DNA from: an uncultured Nitrospira sp.
Lineage (GTDB): Bacteria > Nitrospirota > Nitrospiria > Nitrospirales > UBA8639
NCBI GenBank assembly: GCA_902500695.1
Contig: CABVRQ010000022.1
Coordinates: forward strand, 9,793 to 50,931
Length of the DNA: 41,139 nucleotides
Reading direction: 5' to 3'
In this document: positions 1-8,701 of the stretch, piece by piece
Layout: each line of letters begins with the position of its first letter
Position numbering within the stretch: position 1 is the first letter of the stretch
Made by a program: the position numbers and the translations under genes
Notes under the pieces: model-generated
The model's input: only the letters and a program-made list of their open reading frames with translations
The model's database searches: none
What the model was told of the DNA's origin: nothing

Positions 1-235
1 TGACACGGACGTTCAACCACAGAATTCCTCTTTTATTCAATCCCTTTCGTCCTGACCAACTGATGATGTATTAATTGCCACTACCTGAACATTCTTTACC
101 AATTTTCAAAAGAAGGATTTCAGATCTTCATTCCGGTTAGGTCTAATCGGTTTGGCAGGATTTTTCGTTTTGAAATAGTGAGATGCGTCTCCTCAAACAC
201 CAACAACAATGTCCGTCAGGTTGTCGAATGAAGAG
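1..235. other. left-edge region without a recognised gene
   Basis: No supportable coding region is seen. At the extreme left edge the minus strand reads AAGAGGAATTCTGTG, which could be a Shine-Dalgarno sequence and GTG start of a gene running off the window, but only about six codons are visible, so it cannot be called. Confidence 0.4.
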
Positions 236-1623
236 TTAAGCTTGTGCAATAGGGAAGGTGGTCTCCTTCCATGGACTCATTTCTCCTAGCACATTTACGA
301 TCTTCCGGTATCCCTGGTATTGGAGAAAACTTGCTATAACTGATGAACGGTATCCACTTCCACAGATGACGGCAATCTGCGGGTTTCCCTCAATCTCCCT
401 GAAACGTTGAGGAAATTCACTTCCCGTGATGAAGCAGGCATTCTGGATATGACCGCCAGCCCATTCGCCAGGCTGCCGTACGTCCAATACTTCCATGTCA
501 GAGTCCTGGTCTGGATGCTGCTGAAGATCCCACACAGACCATAGAAGTAACATGTGAAGTGGTTTAACTGCGGTGCGCCAGGCGAACATGCCTCCAGCTA
601 ACCAACCTGCCGGTGGGGGATATCCAATTCGGAGGAGCTGTCAGGTAACTTCCCAGAGGCCTTGCGGTTTATCAAGGACCAACAGAAGAATCCGCAGGAA
701 CGACCGTTCCCGCCCAGGTGGCAAACGAAGAAACCAGTCCGATAGTAAGGGCACCAGGAATGTGGGCCGTAAACGCTTCGGCCTGACGGCATTCAACGAT
801 AATCTCACCATCCTGATGTTGCCGGTCAAGTTGATCGGGTTGCAAGGCTAGGGCGTTCAGGTAGTGATCTCACAATGGGAGGGCCGTCGATATTCATTTT
901 CCGCATTCTTGGCCAATACCGAGGCACCGCGGGAAGATGTGGTAAGTCGAGACCATATTCACAAAGCAATCGTTGTGATCCAAATCGACAAGCACTGGAT
1001 TCATCTGGCGTTCATATCCAATCGTCGTGGAAAGCCTGCTCCCGATATTTCCCCCACACAGGGAACCGCTCACATGCGTCGGATACACTTCTACATAACC
1101 AGGGAGCGTGAGAAATTTCTCCTGAAGCATTTGGCACATGGTTTCGGCATATATAGCAGCCTCGTCAGGCCCTCCCAATAAATCCGGCCTGGCCACATCT
1201 CCCACGAGTAACGCCCCCTCCGGCCAGCAACATAACGGGCTCATCCCCTCGCGAACGGTCGGTAACCTACCACACTGATATGTTCTGGAATATATCCAGG
1301 AGTATGAAGAATTTGAAAGACGACCTCTCCCATGGTCACCCGTCATCGGACATAGGCCGCGCGTCATGGCCGACTTCGGCCTGTTTACCGGCTAGGCATT
1401 GGACGGAAATACGGTTGGCAAATTCACAAATGCCAATAACATAATCATGGTGTTGATGTGTTTCGATGGCATAGGCAATGTTCATTTCCTGTCTTCGAGC
1501 TTCATCGAGATAGGGACTGACATCCCGGCGAATGCCCAGAACAATGGCTTCGCCCGTTTCTTCGGCTCCAATGAAATACGAGGCATGTCCCAAACTTTCC
1601 AAATGAAATTGCTTAACGATCAT
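236..1623 (-). pseudogene. MBL-fold hydrolase with two rhodanese domains, decayed
   Basis: The locus reads as one long gene of the persulfide-dioxygenase-like MBL-rhodanese type, but in several frames. The N-terminal piece (1623-1336) has a degenerate metal motif THQHHDY instead of THxHxDH. A second piece (about 1240-900) has LLVGDVARPDLLGG, a PTHVSGSLCGGN segment and STTIGYE, all typical of the MBL core. The first rhodanese domain starts in a third frame (IIVECRQAEAF, about 828-695) and shifts frame after ADSSV. The next frame gives LLVLDKPQGLWEVT followed by an in-frame TGA at 643-641, where a Trp codon is likely ancestral. Beyond the stop the reading continues to the second rhodanese domain (DVRQPGEWAGGHI, active-site loop CGSGYRSS, ending at 236). 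At least three frameshifts plus one nonsense codon rule out a functional full-length protein. The last domain alone could still be expressed, but no good start is visible. Confidence 0.85.
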
Positions 1624-1663
1624 TGACTGAATTCTTTAGAGGCTCAGGAGTCTTTCTGCGGCA

Positions 1664-2158
1664 TTATTCAGGACGATGAGCATTCCGCCCTGCTGCCTGA
1701 AAGGCTTGACTGATGTGGGGCATATTGGTGTCCTTCTTGGTTTTTGGCACCTCCGGTATATCGCGATAATCTCCCCGCAACGCTTTTAATGCATGCCGCT
1801 CCTGTTGGATTTCATCTGGAGTGCGAATCCCCAGCCGTCGAAATACCGGAACCGGGGGACACCATCCTTGTATGGCATGTTGAAGCAGAAATCCTGCTAC
1901 CGCCGCCGGGAGCAAGAACCATCGTCGATGGTACAATGCCCCCAATCCTATGCCTAGAAGTGAAATGGATGCCGCATTCGCTTCGAGAACCCGTTCGATA
2001 TCCCATTCCTGATCCAACTCTTTTAAGCGACATTCTATTGCCGCGGGCCCGGCAGCGGCATACACCGCCACATGATGTTGACTTCGTTGGTAAATCTCTT
2101 CATTGATGCGATCGTCGGTCTGCTCTTCAACCCGAGTAGTCGTCGATGGAATTTCCAT
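1664..2158 (-). CDS. DUF2892 (YgaP-type) membrane protein
   Basis: 164 aa. The start at 2158 is chosen because AGGAG lies ten bases upstream; the reading frame is open further upstream but has no such site. After a polar N-terminus there is a DUF2892 signature: ERVLEANAASISLLGIGLGA (first membrane span, about residues 60-85), a second span around RRWFLLPAAVAGFLLQHAI, then GWCPPVPVFRRLG with the conserved Cys-Pro. DUF2892 domains are commonly fused or linked to rhodanese sulfurtransferases, as in YgaP. That fits the decayed MBL-rhodanese gene 40 bases downstream on the same strand, and the two probably once formed an operon for sulfane-sulfur handling. Whether this membrane protein still works without its partner is unknown. 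Confidence 0.78.
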   Translation of the reverse strand: MEIPSTTTRVEEQTDDRINEEIYQRSQHHVAVYAAAGPAAIECRLKELDQEWDIERVLEANAASISLLGIGLGALYHRRWFLLPAAVAGFLLQHAIQGWCPPVPVFRRLGIRTPDEIQQERHALKALRGDYRDIPEVPKTKKDTNMPHISQAFQAAGRNAHRPE

Positions 2159-2676
2159 TTCCCCTTCTCCTCTGTTTTTCCAATTACCTACGGATGAAAA
2201 AAATGCGGTTCCAGTCTTTGCGAAGATTAATTGACCAATACCAACGAGGTAACTGGAGGAAACCCTGGATACTGCTCTGGACACCTAGGGTTTCCGTTAT
2301 TAGGCCATTCAGGAAAATTCCGGCACATTTTTCACCGTATGAATTGAGTATGCCCGGGCCGATTCACCAGTTATTGACATCTCGATTGACATCCCGGACC
2401 GAAGGATGAAAAGAGGCTCGCCAAGAATATCCAGGGATCGAGAGTGATGTGTGTGAAAGATACCCGGCACTTCAACATGTCGGATCAACCGAAACACCTC
2501 ACGAAACATGTACTAAAGTTTTCAGTTAGCCATTCCGGCATATCCGCCCACCTGTCATTGGGCTAGGTCCTCTCATGCGGCCACCGGATATGGATCACCA
2601 TCGTCCAACCCTAGCCGGAGGAAAATTAAACCGCTTCTCCCCGACATCCCTGTAAAATTCTATTAAAAAATTTTCC
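2159..2676. other. intergenic region, no convincing gene
   Basis: A 66-codon minus-strand frame (2509-2309) exists but has no ribosome binding site and no recognisable family. I see no clear terminator or repeat here. Confidence 0.5.
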
Positions 2677-3066
2677 TTATTTTTGATCCGGAACATTCTT
2701 TTCCATCCCCTGCGGGGTTAACTGTTCCAACTGGTCCTTCGTCATAGGTTGCCGGGTGGCCGGATCAACAGCCATTTCCGAATCGACCACCGGGGGTGTC
2801 ACAATTGCATCAGGATCGGCAGGCATTTCGGGATGAATGACCATGTCCGGATCATGAACCGGCGGAGCAATCCCGGGTGATGCATGTCCTGAATCCATTT
2901 CTCCCCCCTCTTGGCCTTTCTCAGGGGTTTGTCCCCTGTCTCCTTTCTCGCGGGATTGAGATTCCAGATTGTTCGGAATCGGTTCAGACGAAAACCCTTT
3001 TTCAGAATACAAGAAAAGGAAAAGACTTAACCCCAGTATGCTCAAGCCCATCATTCTGTTTCGCAT
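2677..3066 (-). CDS. secreted Pro/Met/Asp-rich hypothetical protein
   Basis: 129 aa, function unknown. The start at 3066 is preferred over the in-frame ATG at 3081 because GAGGAG lies eight bases before it. Residues 1-27 form a signal peptide (MRNR, hydrophobic core with FLFLYS, then a small-residue boundary), so the product is probably exported. The mature part is low-complexity and acidic, with spaced HPEMPADPDAIV and VVDSEMAVDP segments, and it ends in a short hydrophilic tail containing MTKDQLEQLTPQGMEK. There are no cysteines in the mature protein and no catalytic motif. It is transcribed divergently from the PRC-barrel genes on the right. Confidence 0.62.
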   Translation of the reverse strand: MRNRMMGLSILGLSLFLFLYSEKGFSSEPIPNNLESQSREKGDRGQTPEKGQEGGEMDSGHASPGIAPPVHDPDMVIHPEMPADPDAIVTPPVVDSEMAVDPATRQPMTKDQLEQLTPQGMEKNVPDQK

Positions 3067-3201
3067 GGTTACTCTCCTCATGTGGTTGAACTTTTAAATA
3101 GGTGAGATTCCACTGACCACAACATCCCCCCTTTCCACTTTTCAACCTATGATCGCTCAACAACACATTAAAAACATCTGGAAATAACCCTTGAAAAAAG
3201 A

Positions 3202-3244
3202 CCCTCTTCTCAAAAACATATAGACCCCTAGGGGAGAAAGAGGG
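3202..3244. repeat. inverted repeat with internal CCCCTAGGGG palindrome
   Basis: CCCTCTTCTC (3202-3211) pairs with GAGAAAGAGGG (3234-3244) with one bulged base. The perfect palindrome CCCCTAGGGG (3225-3234) lies in the loop and overlaps the right arm by one base. The element sits between the divergent genes starting at 3066 and 3356, so it could be an operator or a leader structure. No function is proven. Confidence 0.45.
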
Positions 3245-3355
3245 AAATTCCAGGGTTTTCTCCAGGACCGTTATTTCTAGTTTTCTTTACTATCCAGAAA
3301 AAGACAACATCCACAAGGTAGTCATTTAATCATTTCACTCATGGGAACACTTATC

Positions 3356-3634
3356 ATGAACACCAAATCAACTTTCACACCCATGCTCGGAGTGGTTTTA
3401 GCCCTTGGCCTGGCGGGTCTAGGTACAAACTCGCTCAAGGGGGAGGCCGTCGTGGACAATTCCGGGAAAAACCTGGAGATGGTCAGAGCAATATTGCGGG
3501 CCCAAAACCCCGGTGGAATTTCCTATGTGTCTTTCCCGATGGTGAAACAGTTGGAACCGGGCCAAAAATTTGTCAGATTTCCTGGCGAAAGGGCTCTTCC
3601 ACCAAACCCGAACATGAAAAACCGCTCGTTCTAA
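3356..3634 (+). CDS. short secreted PRC-barrel-like protein (degenerate copy)
   Basis: 92 aa. The ATG at 3356 is favoured over the one at 3341 because it gives an N-terminus MNTKS that parallels MNTQR of the next gene. An N-terminal signal peptide (about residues 1-30) is followed by VVDNSGKNLEMVRAILRAQN and GGISYVSFP. These match, position by position, the VVDNAGKELGTVKDLLIDQK and GQISYIVLS of the neighbouring PRC-barrel protein. The fold then breaks off: the later strands of the barrel are missing and the tail (FPGERALPPNPNMKNRSF) is unrelated. It looks like a duplicated PRC-barrel gene that has lost its C-terminal half, either decaying or reduced to a small exported protein. No strong ribosome binding site is visible. 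Confidence 0.5.
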   Translation: MNTKSTFTPMLGVVLALGLAGLGTNSLKGEAVVDNSGKNLEMVRAILRAQNPGGISYVSFPMVKQLEPGQKFVRFPGERALPPNPNMKNRSF

Positions 3635-3683
3635 TTCTAGAAACATCCCATCCGCAGCCTTAACAACAAGGAGAATTGCAACA

Positions 3684-4490
3684 ATGAACACACAACGCAG
3701 AAAGAGTGGAATGGTCGGATTAGCATTAGCCTTTGCCTTGACAGGAGGAGGGATATCCCTAGCCCTCAGCGAATCGGAAGGCTCTGCTCATCCATCCAAT
3801 GATCTCCTTCTCAATGCCAATACACTCATTGGCAACACCGTGGTTGACAATGCGGGGAAAGAACTTGGAACGGTGAAAGATTTACTGATTGATCAAAAAA
3901 CCGGCCAGATATCTTATATTGTGCTCTCCTATGGAGGCACATTCGGCGGAACGCTGGGAATCGGGGCGGAAAATTATTCCATCCCTTGGGCGGAGGTCAA
4001 GCTCACCAAACAGGATAATAAGATGTTGGTTCAGGTCGCCGAAGCGCCTATTGGCGAAAAGACAACGGCCAAAAAACACCCCTCAGTCCACAATCAACAA
4101 GCAGCCGGCATCATGACCGGGGACTTCAATCCGGCTACTGTCGAAACAGTAGATGGAACGGTGGAACATGTGAATAATGACCTGTTTGAATCAGAAGTCG
4201 CCACGACCGATAGTCTGATTGTGTTGGACGTGAAAACCTCATCCGGCACCGAACGTGTGCGGGTTGCACCTGATAATTACCTCAAAGAACAAGGAGTCGA
4301 GGTTAAGGAAGGCGATACAGTCGAAGTGACCGGTTCACGCATCATGAAAAAAGGGGAAAGTGTGATCATTGCATCAAAAGTTGTGCTGAAAAGAAACGGA
4401 AAAGTTCTGGCAGTGCGAAAGGATGACGGGTCTCCCAAATGGAATATGGATGCGAGTGTCCATACTAAGAGTAAAACAGGGCACGAATAA
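3684..4490 (+). CDS. secreted PRC-barrel domain protein
   Basis: 268 aa, starting eleven bases after AAGGAG. Residues 1-30 form a signal peptide. A PRC-barrel follows at about 45-115, with NTVVDNAGKELGTVKDLLID, QISYIVLSYGG and the IPWAEVKL strand. This is a small beta-barrel known from photosynthetic reaction-centre H subunits and RimM, and common in stress-related secreted proteins. The C-terminal half (about 150-250) is a second beta-rich unit, VDGTVEHVNNDLF to VKEGDTVEVTGSRI, resembling OB-like DUF5666-type domains. Ligands of such proteins are mostly unknown; a periplasmic stress role is inferred from the neighbouring families. The gene ends just before a strong hairpin terminator, so the 3356-4490 pair probably forms one transcript. 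Confidence 0.82.
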   Translation: MNTQRRKSGMVGLALAFALTGGGISLALSESEGSAHPSNDLLLNANTLIGNTVVDNAGKELGTVKDLLIDQKTGQISYIVLSYGGTFGGTLGIGAENYSIPWAEVKLTKQDNKMLVQVAEAPIGEKTTAKKHPSVHNQQAAGIMTGDFNPATVETVDGTVEHVNNDLFESEVATTDSLIVLDVKTSSGTERVRVAPDNYLKEQGVEVKEGDTVEVTGSRIMKKGESVIIASKVVLKRNGKVLAVRKDDGSPKWNMDASVHTKSKTGHE

Positions 4491-4509
4491 TTATCTCCTT
4501 ATTGTCTGT

Positions 4510-4546
4510 AAGCGGGGGAAAAGCATTAGTGCTTTTCCCCCGCTTT
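4510..4546 (+). terminator. rho-independent terminator after PRC-barrel gene
   Basis: A perfect 16-bp stem (4510-4525 with 4530-4545, GC-rich core GCGGGGGAAAAGC) closes on the loop TTAG. The right arm ends in TTT and the next bases are AGC, so the U-tract is short. The stem's own A/T ends make it potentially active in both directions. Confidence 0.85.
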
Positions 4547-4752
4547 AGCTCTCCTTCACTTCAATATTTCCCACGGTATTTCTCTTTTTCTTGAACCTTC
4601 CCTTTGAAAACATTTTCCTTATCAAAGGTATCCCCTCTGAGTATTTTTCAACGAAACCATCCTCAGCCAGGGTTTTTCCCAGTTTTGTCCGGAAGCGGAC
4701 CCTGATATAAAACTCTTAACTTTTTATTCTTCCAAATGAACGGGGTCCTCAC

Positions 4753-5904
4753 ATGCCTCCCAAAAAACCCTCAACAAGATTCTCACGCACACGCACACAA
4801 CCCTCTCAAAAAATCCGTTATGCGATTGTGGGATTAGGATATATCGCGCAGGTTGCCGTACTCCCTGCATTCGCTCATGCGAAAAAAAACTCGGAATTAG
4901 CCGCCTTCATCTCCGATGACCCCAAAAAATTGAAAAAATTGGGGAAAACATATGGCATTACAGGGCTCTATTCGTATGACCAGTATGAAGAATGCCTGGA
5001 ACAGGAAAAGATTGATGCCGTGTATATCGCGCTTCCCAACCATTTACATTGCGAATATACGGTCAGGGCTGCGAAAAAGGGGGTTCATGTGCTGTGTGAA
5101 AAGCCCATGGCCTTATCCGTCCAAGAATGTGAAACCATGATCCGCACAGCGGACCATTATGGCATCAAATTAATGGTGGCCTATCGGCTGCACTTTGAAG
5201 AGGCCAATCTTCGTGCCATCCAATTGGTTCAATCTGGAAAAATCGGCGAGCCTCGGTACTTCCAATCGGCGTTTAGTTTGCCGGTCAAGGACAAAAATAA
5301 TATCAGGTTACGGGAGGAAACCGGCGGGGGAACGCTTTGGGATATCGGGATTTATTGTCTGAATGCATCCCGGTATCTTTTTCATGCGGAACCGATTGAG
5401 GTGTTTGCCACGACGGTCGGACAGGGAAGGGGTCGATTCGAGGAAGTGGAAGAAATGAGCGCGGTCACACTCCGGTTCCCGGATGATCAATTGGCCTCCT
5501 TTATTTGTAGTTTCGGCGCCGCAGATGTATCCGAGTTTCGGGTTGTGGGTACGAAAGGACAACTGCGAGTGACCTCTGCCTACGAATATGTTGAACCCAT
5601 TACTCATTACCTAACCGTGAACGGGAAAGAGAAAAAGCAAGTTTTCTCCAAACGCGACCAATTTGCTCCCCAACTCGTAAAATTTTCTGATGCCATTGAG
5701 CACAACACGGTTCCCGAACCGGCAGGGGACGAAGGACTCCATGATGTCCGAATAATCGAAGCTCTGTACCGTTCAGCCAAAAAAGGTCACCCGATCTCCC
5801 TAACAAAAATACTCCGGAAACGACGTCCAACCATTCAGCAAAAGCTCCGTCGTCCACCGGTTAAGAAACCCCAACTCATTCACGTTCGCAGTCCGTCCGG
5901 TTAG
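4753..5904 (+). CDS. Gfo/Idh/MocA family NAD(P)-dependent oxidoreductase
   Basis: 383 aa. A basic, Ser/Thr-rich leader of about 20 residues precedes the Rossmann fold, whose dinucleotide motif GLGYIA lies at 27-32. The family's EKP motif (CEKPMAL, Lys117) supplies the usual catalytic lysine, and the C-terminal alpha/beta domain contains GGGTLWDIGIYCLNASRYLF, typical of glucose-fructose-oxidoreductase relatives. Such enzymes oxidise or reduce sugar or cyclitol hydroxyls; the actual substrate cannot be told from sequence. The C-terminal tail from about residue 355 is strongly basic (KILRKRRPTIQQKLRRPP), beyond the normal domain end, and may contact nucleic acid or membrane. The leader does not look like a Tat signal: it lacks a hydrophobic core, so the protein is likely cytoplasmic. 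Confidence 0.9.
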   Translation: MPPKKPSTRFSRTRTQPSQKIRYAIVGLGYIAQVAVLPAFAHAKKNSELAAFISDDPKKLKKLGKTYGITGLYSYDQYEECLEQEKIDAVYIALPNHLHCEYTVRAAKKGVHVLCEKPMALSVQECETMIRTADHYGIKLMVAYRLHFEEANLRAIQLVQSGKIGEPRYFQSAFSLPVKDKNNIRLREETGGGTLWDIGIYCLNASRYLFHAEPIEVFATTVGQGRGRFEEVEEMSAVTLRFPDDQLASFICSFGAADVSEFRVVGTKGQLRVTSAYEYVEPITHYLTVNGKEKKQVFSKRDQFAPQLVKFSDAIEHNTVPEPAGDEGLHDVRIIEALYRSAKKGHPISLTKILRKRRPTIQQKLRRPPVKKPQLIHVRSPSG

Positions 5905-5971
5905 GAAACTTGATGCTTATACATTCCTATTTACATCAGATGCTGACACAGCATGGAAAGGAGATGGATCC

Positions 5972-6151
5972 ATGAATGAGAAATTGAACATGGTTGATTC
6001 CAATGGGTCACATCCAATCAGAAATATCGACCCGTCCTTGGCACCTTATCTTCTTGAGGCTGCATTGGATAGGGAATGGGAACATCGCCATGGCCAAGGA
6101 CAATTTGGAAAAGCTCCAGGGATGCCAGCAGAAGAAGAAATGATGTCATGA
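5972..6151 (+). CDS. 59-aa hypothetical protein coupled to the ASRT gene
   Basis: A 60-codon reading frame with a strong AAGGAG eight bases before its ATG. Its TGA stop overlaps the ATG of the next gene (ATGA at 6148-6151), the usual sign of translational coupling. The product begins MNEKLNMVDSNGSHP and contains RNIDPSLAPYLLEAALDREW, a predicted short helix, then a Gly/Gln-rich stretch and an acidic end. No family is recognised, and there are no cysteines or membrane segments. The coupling and good start argue that it is translated and works with, or sets the level of, the downstream transducer-like protein. Confidence 0.6.
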   Translation: MNEKLNMVDSNGSHPIRNIDPSLAPYLLEAALDREWEHRHGQGQFGKAPGMPAEEEMMS

Positions 6152-6528
6152 GTCATGCGATGGGTGCCAAGCGCTGGGCGATCCCGGAAGGGTATATTCC
6201 GGCGAAAAGTACTGGTCCGGAACCCCAAATGACGAGTCATGAAACCGCCTGTCTCCTGAACATATCCAGCAATCCTGCGCATGTGAACATCACCATTTTC
6301 TATTCAGATCGGGAACCGATGGGTCCCTATAACATTATTGTCCCGCCACAACGAACGCGACATATCCGGTTTAACGATTTAGAAGACCCTGAACCAATCC
6401 CCAAGGATACGGATTTCGCAAGCCTGATTGAGTCCGATGTGCCGATTGTGGTGCAACATACCAGGTTGGATTCCCGGCAGGCCGAAAATGCCCTCCTGTC
6501 CACCATCGCCTATACAGACAATTCGTAA
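6148..6528 (+). CDS. sensory rhodopsin transducer (ASRT) family protein
   Basis: 126 aa. The start at 6148 is taken because it overlaps the stop of the upstream ORF and gives the family's usual short N-terminus (MSHAMGAKRWAIPEGYIP). Recognisable family blocks are WAIPEGYIP, SHETACLLNISSNPAHVNIT, YSDREPMGPY, RFNDLEDPEPIP and IVVQHTRLDSRQAENALLST. The founding member is the soluble tetrameric beta-barrel transducer of Anabaena sensory rhodopsin, but most homologues occur in bacteria without a rhodopsin, often near sugar-metabolism genes. No rhodopsin gene is in this window. The adjacent Gfo/Idh/MocA oxidoreductase and ThDP enzyme suggest a ligand-binding or regulatory role in carbon metabolism. 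That role is inferred; the family call itself is firm. Confidence 0.88.
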   Translation: MSHAMGAKRWAIPEGYIPAKSTGPEPQMTSHETACLLNISSNPAHVNITIFYSDREPMGPYNIIVPPQRTRHIRFNDLEDPEPIPKDTDFASLIESDVPIVVQHTRLDSRQAENALLSTIAYTDNS

Positions 6529-6595
6529 CGCATTCACACCCCGTCCCCTATCCCGTCTGGTTCAACCTTGAACAAAGAAGAGAGGAACTCAGGAC

Positions 6596-8347
6596 ATGAC
6601 CAAAACCGCCGCAGATGTGTTGGTCGAGAAACTTCATAATTGGGGTGTCGAAATTATATTCGGTATGCCCGGAGATGGTATTAATGGAATTATGGAAGCC
6701 CTGCGTCAACGAAAAGAGGCGATAACATTCATCCAGGTTCGTCATGAAGAAGCCGCAGCATGGATGGCATGTGGGTATGCCAAATACACAGGAAAGCTTG
6801 GCGTGTGCTTGGCCACATCCGGTCCAGGGGGGCTTCATCTGCTGAACGGATTGTATGATGCCAAAATGGAAAAACAACCGGTCCTGGCCATCACAGGCCA
6901 TCACTTTCACGACCTGATCGATAGCCATGCCCAGCAGGATGTCAATCTCACCACAGTCTTTGAAGATGTCACGGTCTATAACACCCGTGTGATGAGCGCG
7001 ACACATCTTGAAAATGTGGTGGATCTCGCATGTCGGACCGCCTTGGGATATCGTGGGGTGGCTCATATTAATTTCCCGGTGGATCTTCAAGAATCAAAAG
7101 CCGACAAAGGCTATTCCCAACGGAACATTCCCCACCATTCGATGGAAGTATTTTCCCGTAGCGCGCGCCTCCCCAATGAATCGGACCTGTATGAAGCCGC
7201 AGAAGTGCTGAATGTCGGAAAACGAATTGCCATAATGGCCGGAGCGGGAGCACTTGAGGCCACAGATGAATTGGAACAATTAGCGGAAATTCTTGGAGCC
7301 CCGATCATTAAACCCTTATTAGGCAAAGCCTCGGTGCCTGATGACAGTCCCTATACGACAGGCGGGATTGGTTTGCTGGGCACAGCACCATCCCAGGATG
7401 CCCTGGAGGATTGTGATACGCTATTCCTCATTGGCACGTCCTTCCCCTATTTGGAATTTTATCCAAAACCCGGACAGGCGCGAGCCGTCCAAATCGACCT
7501 GGATCCGGCGCGAATCGGATTGCGATACCCCGTGGAAGTCGGCCTGGTCGGCGACTGTCGAAAAACACTCCAACAATTACTCCCGATGTTACATCAGAAT
7601 AAACACCGGAAATTTTTGGAACGGGCACAGACCAACATGAAAAAATGGCGGGAATTAATGGAAGCCCGAGGAACCAGGAAGGACAAACCCATGAAGCCAC
7701 AAGTGGTCGCGTGGGAACTGGGCAAACAACTGTCGGACCACGCGATCGTTTCCTGTGATTCAGGAACTATCACGACGTGGTGGGCCAGACAAATACCAGC
7801 CAAACGTGGACAGAAACATACGGTCTCGGGAACACTCGCTTCAATGGGCTGCGGGCTGCCTTATGCTATAGCCGCCCAAATCGCCTATCCGGATCGTCAA
7901 TGTATTGCATTCGTGGGAGATGGAGGATTTTCCATGCTCATGGCTGAGTTCGTCACCTGTGTCAAATACCAATTGCCTGTGAAAGTGGTCGTCATCAAAA
8001 ATAATACCCTCGGTCAGATTAAATGGGAACAGATGGTGTTTCTTGGCAATCCTGAATATGGATGCGAATTGCAGCCCATCGATTTTGCGGCATTTGCCAG
8101 AGCGTGCGGGGGGACAGGGTTGACCATAGAGGACCCGGCTGAGTGCGGGTCTATCATTGAAGAGGCCCTTCGGGCTCCAGGGCCGGTTTTGGTTCAAGCT
8201 GTTGTGGATCCTTTTGAACCCCCCATGCCGGCGAATATTACGATAAGCCAGGCAGCAAAATTTGCCGAATCATTGGCTAAAGGTGAGCCGAATCGAGTCA
8301 AAATTGCTCTGACAGCTCTTTCGGGCCGGGTTCGTGAGCTCATTTAA
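6596..8347 (+). CDS. ThDP-dependent enzyme, pyruvate oxidase/acetolactate synthase-like
   Basis: 583 aa, with all three domains of the PoxB/acetohydroxyacid-synthase family. The N-terminal Pyr domain carries the activating glutamate (VRHEEAA, Glu51). The central FAD/transhydrogenase-like domain includes AIMAGAGALEATDELEQLAE. The C-terminal PP domain has the ThDP/Mg motif beginning GDGGFSMLMAEF near residue 441 and closing at KNN. It probably decarboxylates a 2-oxo acid such as pyruvate. Quinone-linked pyruvate oxidase is the nearest named activity, but the C-terminal membrane-binding helix of E. coli PoxB is not evident, so the electron acceptor is uncertain. A modest AGGA-containing site precedes the ATG. 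It may be co-transcribed with the ASRT gene 67 bases upstream. Confidence 0.87.
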   Translation: MTKTAADVLVEKLHNWGVEIIFGMPGDGINGIMEALRQRKEAITFIQVRHEEAAAWMACGYAKYTGKLGVCLATSGPGGLHLLNGLYDAKMEKQPVLAITGHHFHDLIDSHAQQDVNLTTVFEDVTVYNTRVMSATHLENVVDLACRTALGYRGVAHINFPVDLQESKADKGYSQRNIPHHSMEVFSRSARLPNESDLYEAAEVLNVGKRIAIMAGAGALEATDELEQLAEILGAPIIKPLLGKASVPDDSPYTTGGIGLLGTAPSQDALEDCDTLFLIGTSFPYLEFYPKPGQARAVQIDLDPARIGLRYPVEVGLVGDCRKTLQQLLPMLHQNKHRKFLERAQTNMKKWRELMEARGTRKDKPMKPQVVAWELGKQLSDHAIVSCDSGTITTWWARQIPAKRGQKHTVSGTLASMGCGLPYAIAAQIAYPDRQCIAFVGDGGFSMLMAEFVTCVKYQLPVKVVVIKNNTLGQIKWEQMVFLGNPEYGCELQPIDFAAFARACGGTGLTIEDPAECGSIIEEALRAPGPVLVQAVVDPFEPPMPANITISQAAKFAESLAKGEPNRVKIALTALSGRVRELI

Positions 8348-8497
8348 GCCAGGAGCAACTTCAGAAAGAGGCACGGCACACTTCCGGGGAAATTACCACC
8401 CTTCTGCTCTTTTCCCTGCTTGCGCTATTGGAAGAATGCATGGATAGAGAATATTGGTCACGGGTTATTTCACACACCCTGAAACAGGAGGTGATTG

Positions 8498-8701
8498 ATG
8501 CTCACAGTCGGATTCATCATGTTAACTGTAGCGGCAATCCTTGCCGTGCTGGGATTCGGCCTTTTGAATTCTCCTGTCGTCGGTCCCGTCCGTGTGGCGT
8601 TTTATTTTTTGTTGATTCTCTCAATCACCGTGCTGATATATGGGGTGGTTCAAGAAGAGGCTCATGTGAATCCCAGAGTGCCGACCCAGCAACAAAATTA
8701 A
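8498..8701 (+). CDS. two-helix small membrane protein, DUF1328-like
   Basis: 67 aa. AGGAGGTGAT lies immediately upstream; the ATG at 8498 is chosen, with a TTG three bases earlier as an alternative. Two hydrophobic helices (about 3-24, FIMLTVAAILAVLGFGLL, and 33-52, VAFYFLLILSITVLIYGVV) are joined by a short Gly/Pro turn, followed by a polar tail. The layout resembles DUF1328/YtjA peptides, of which a clearer member lies at 24435-24599. These small inner-membrane proteins have no established biochemical role. Confidence 0.62.
   Translation: MLTVGFIMLTVAAILAVLGFGLLNSPVVGPVRVAFYFLLILSITVLIYGVVQEEAHVNPRVPTQQQN

Noticed and set aside
2309..2509. 66-codon minus-strand ORF
   Set aside because: No ribosome binding site and no recognisable family.
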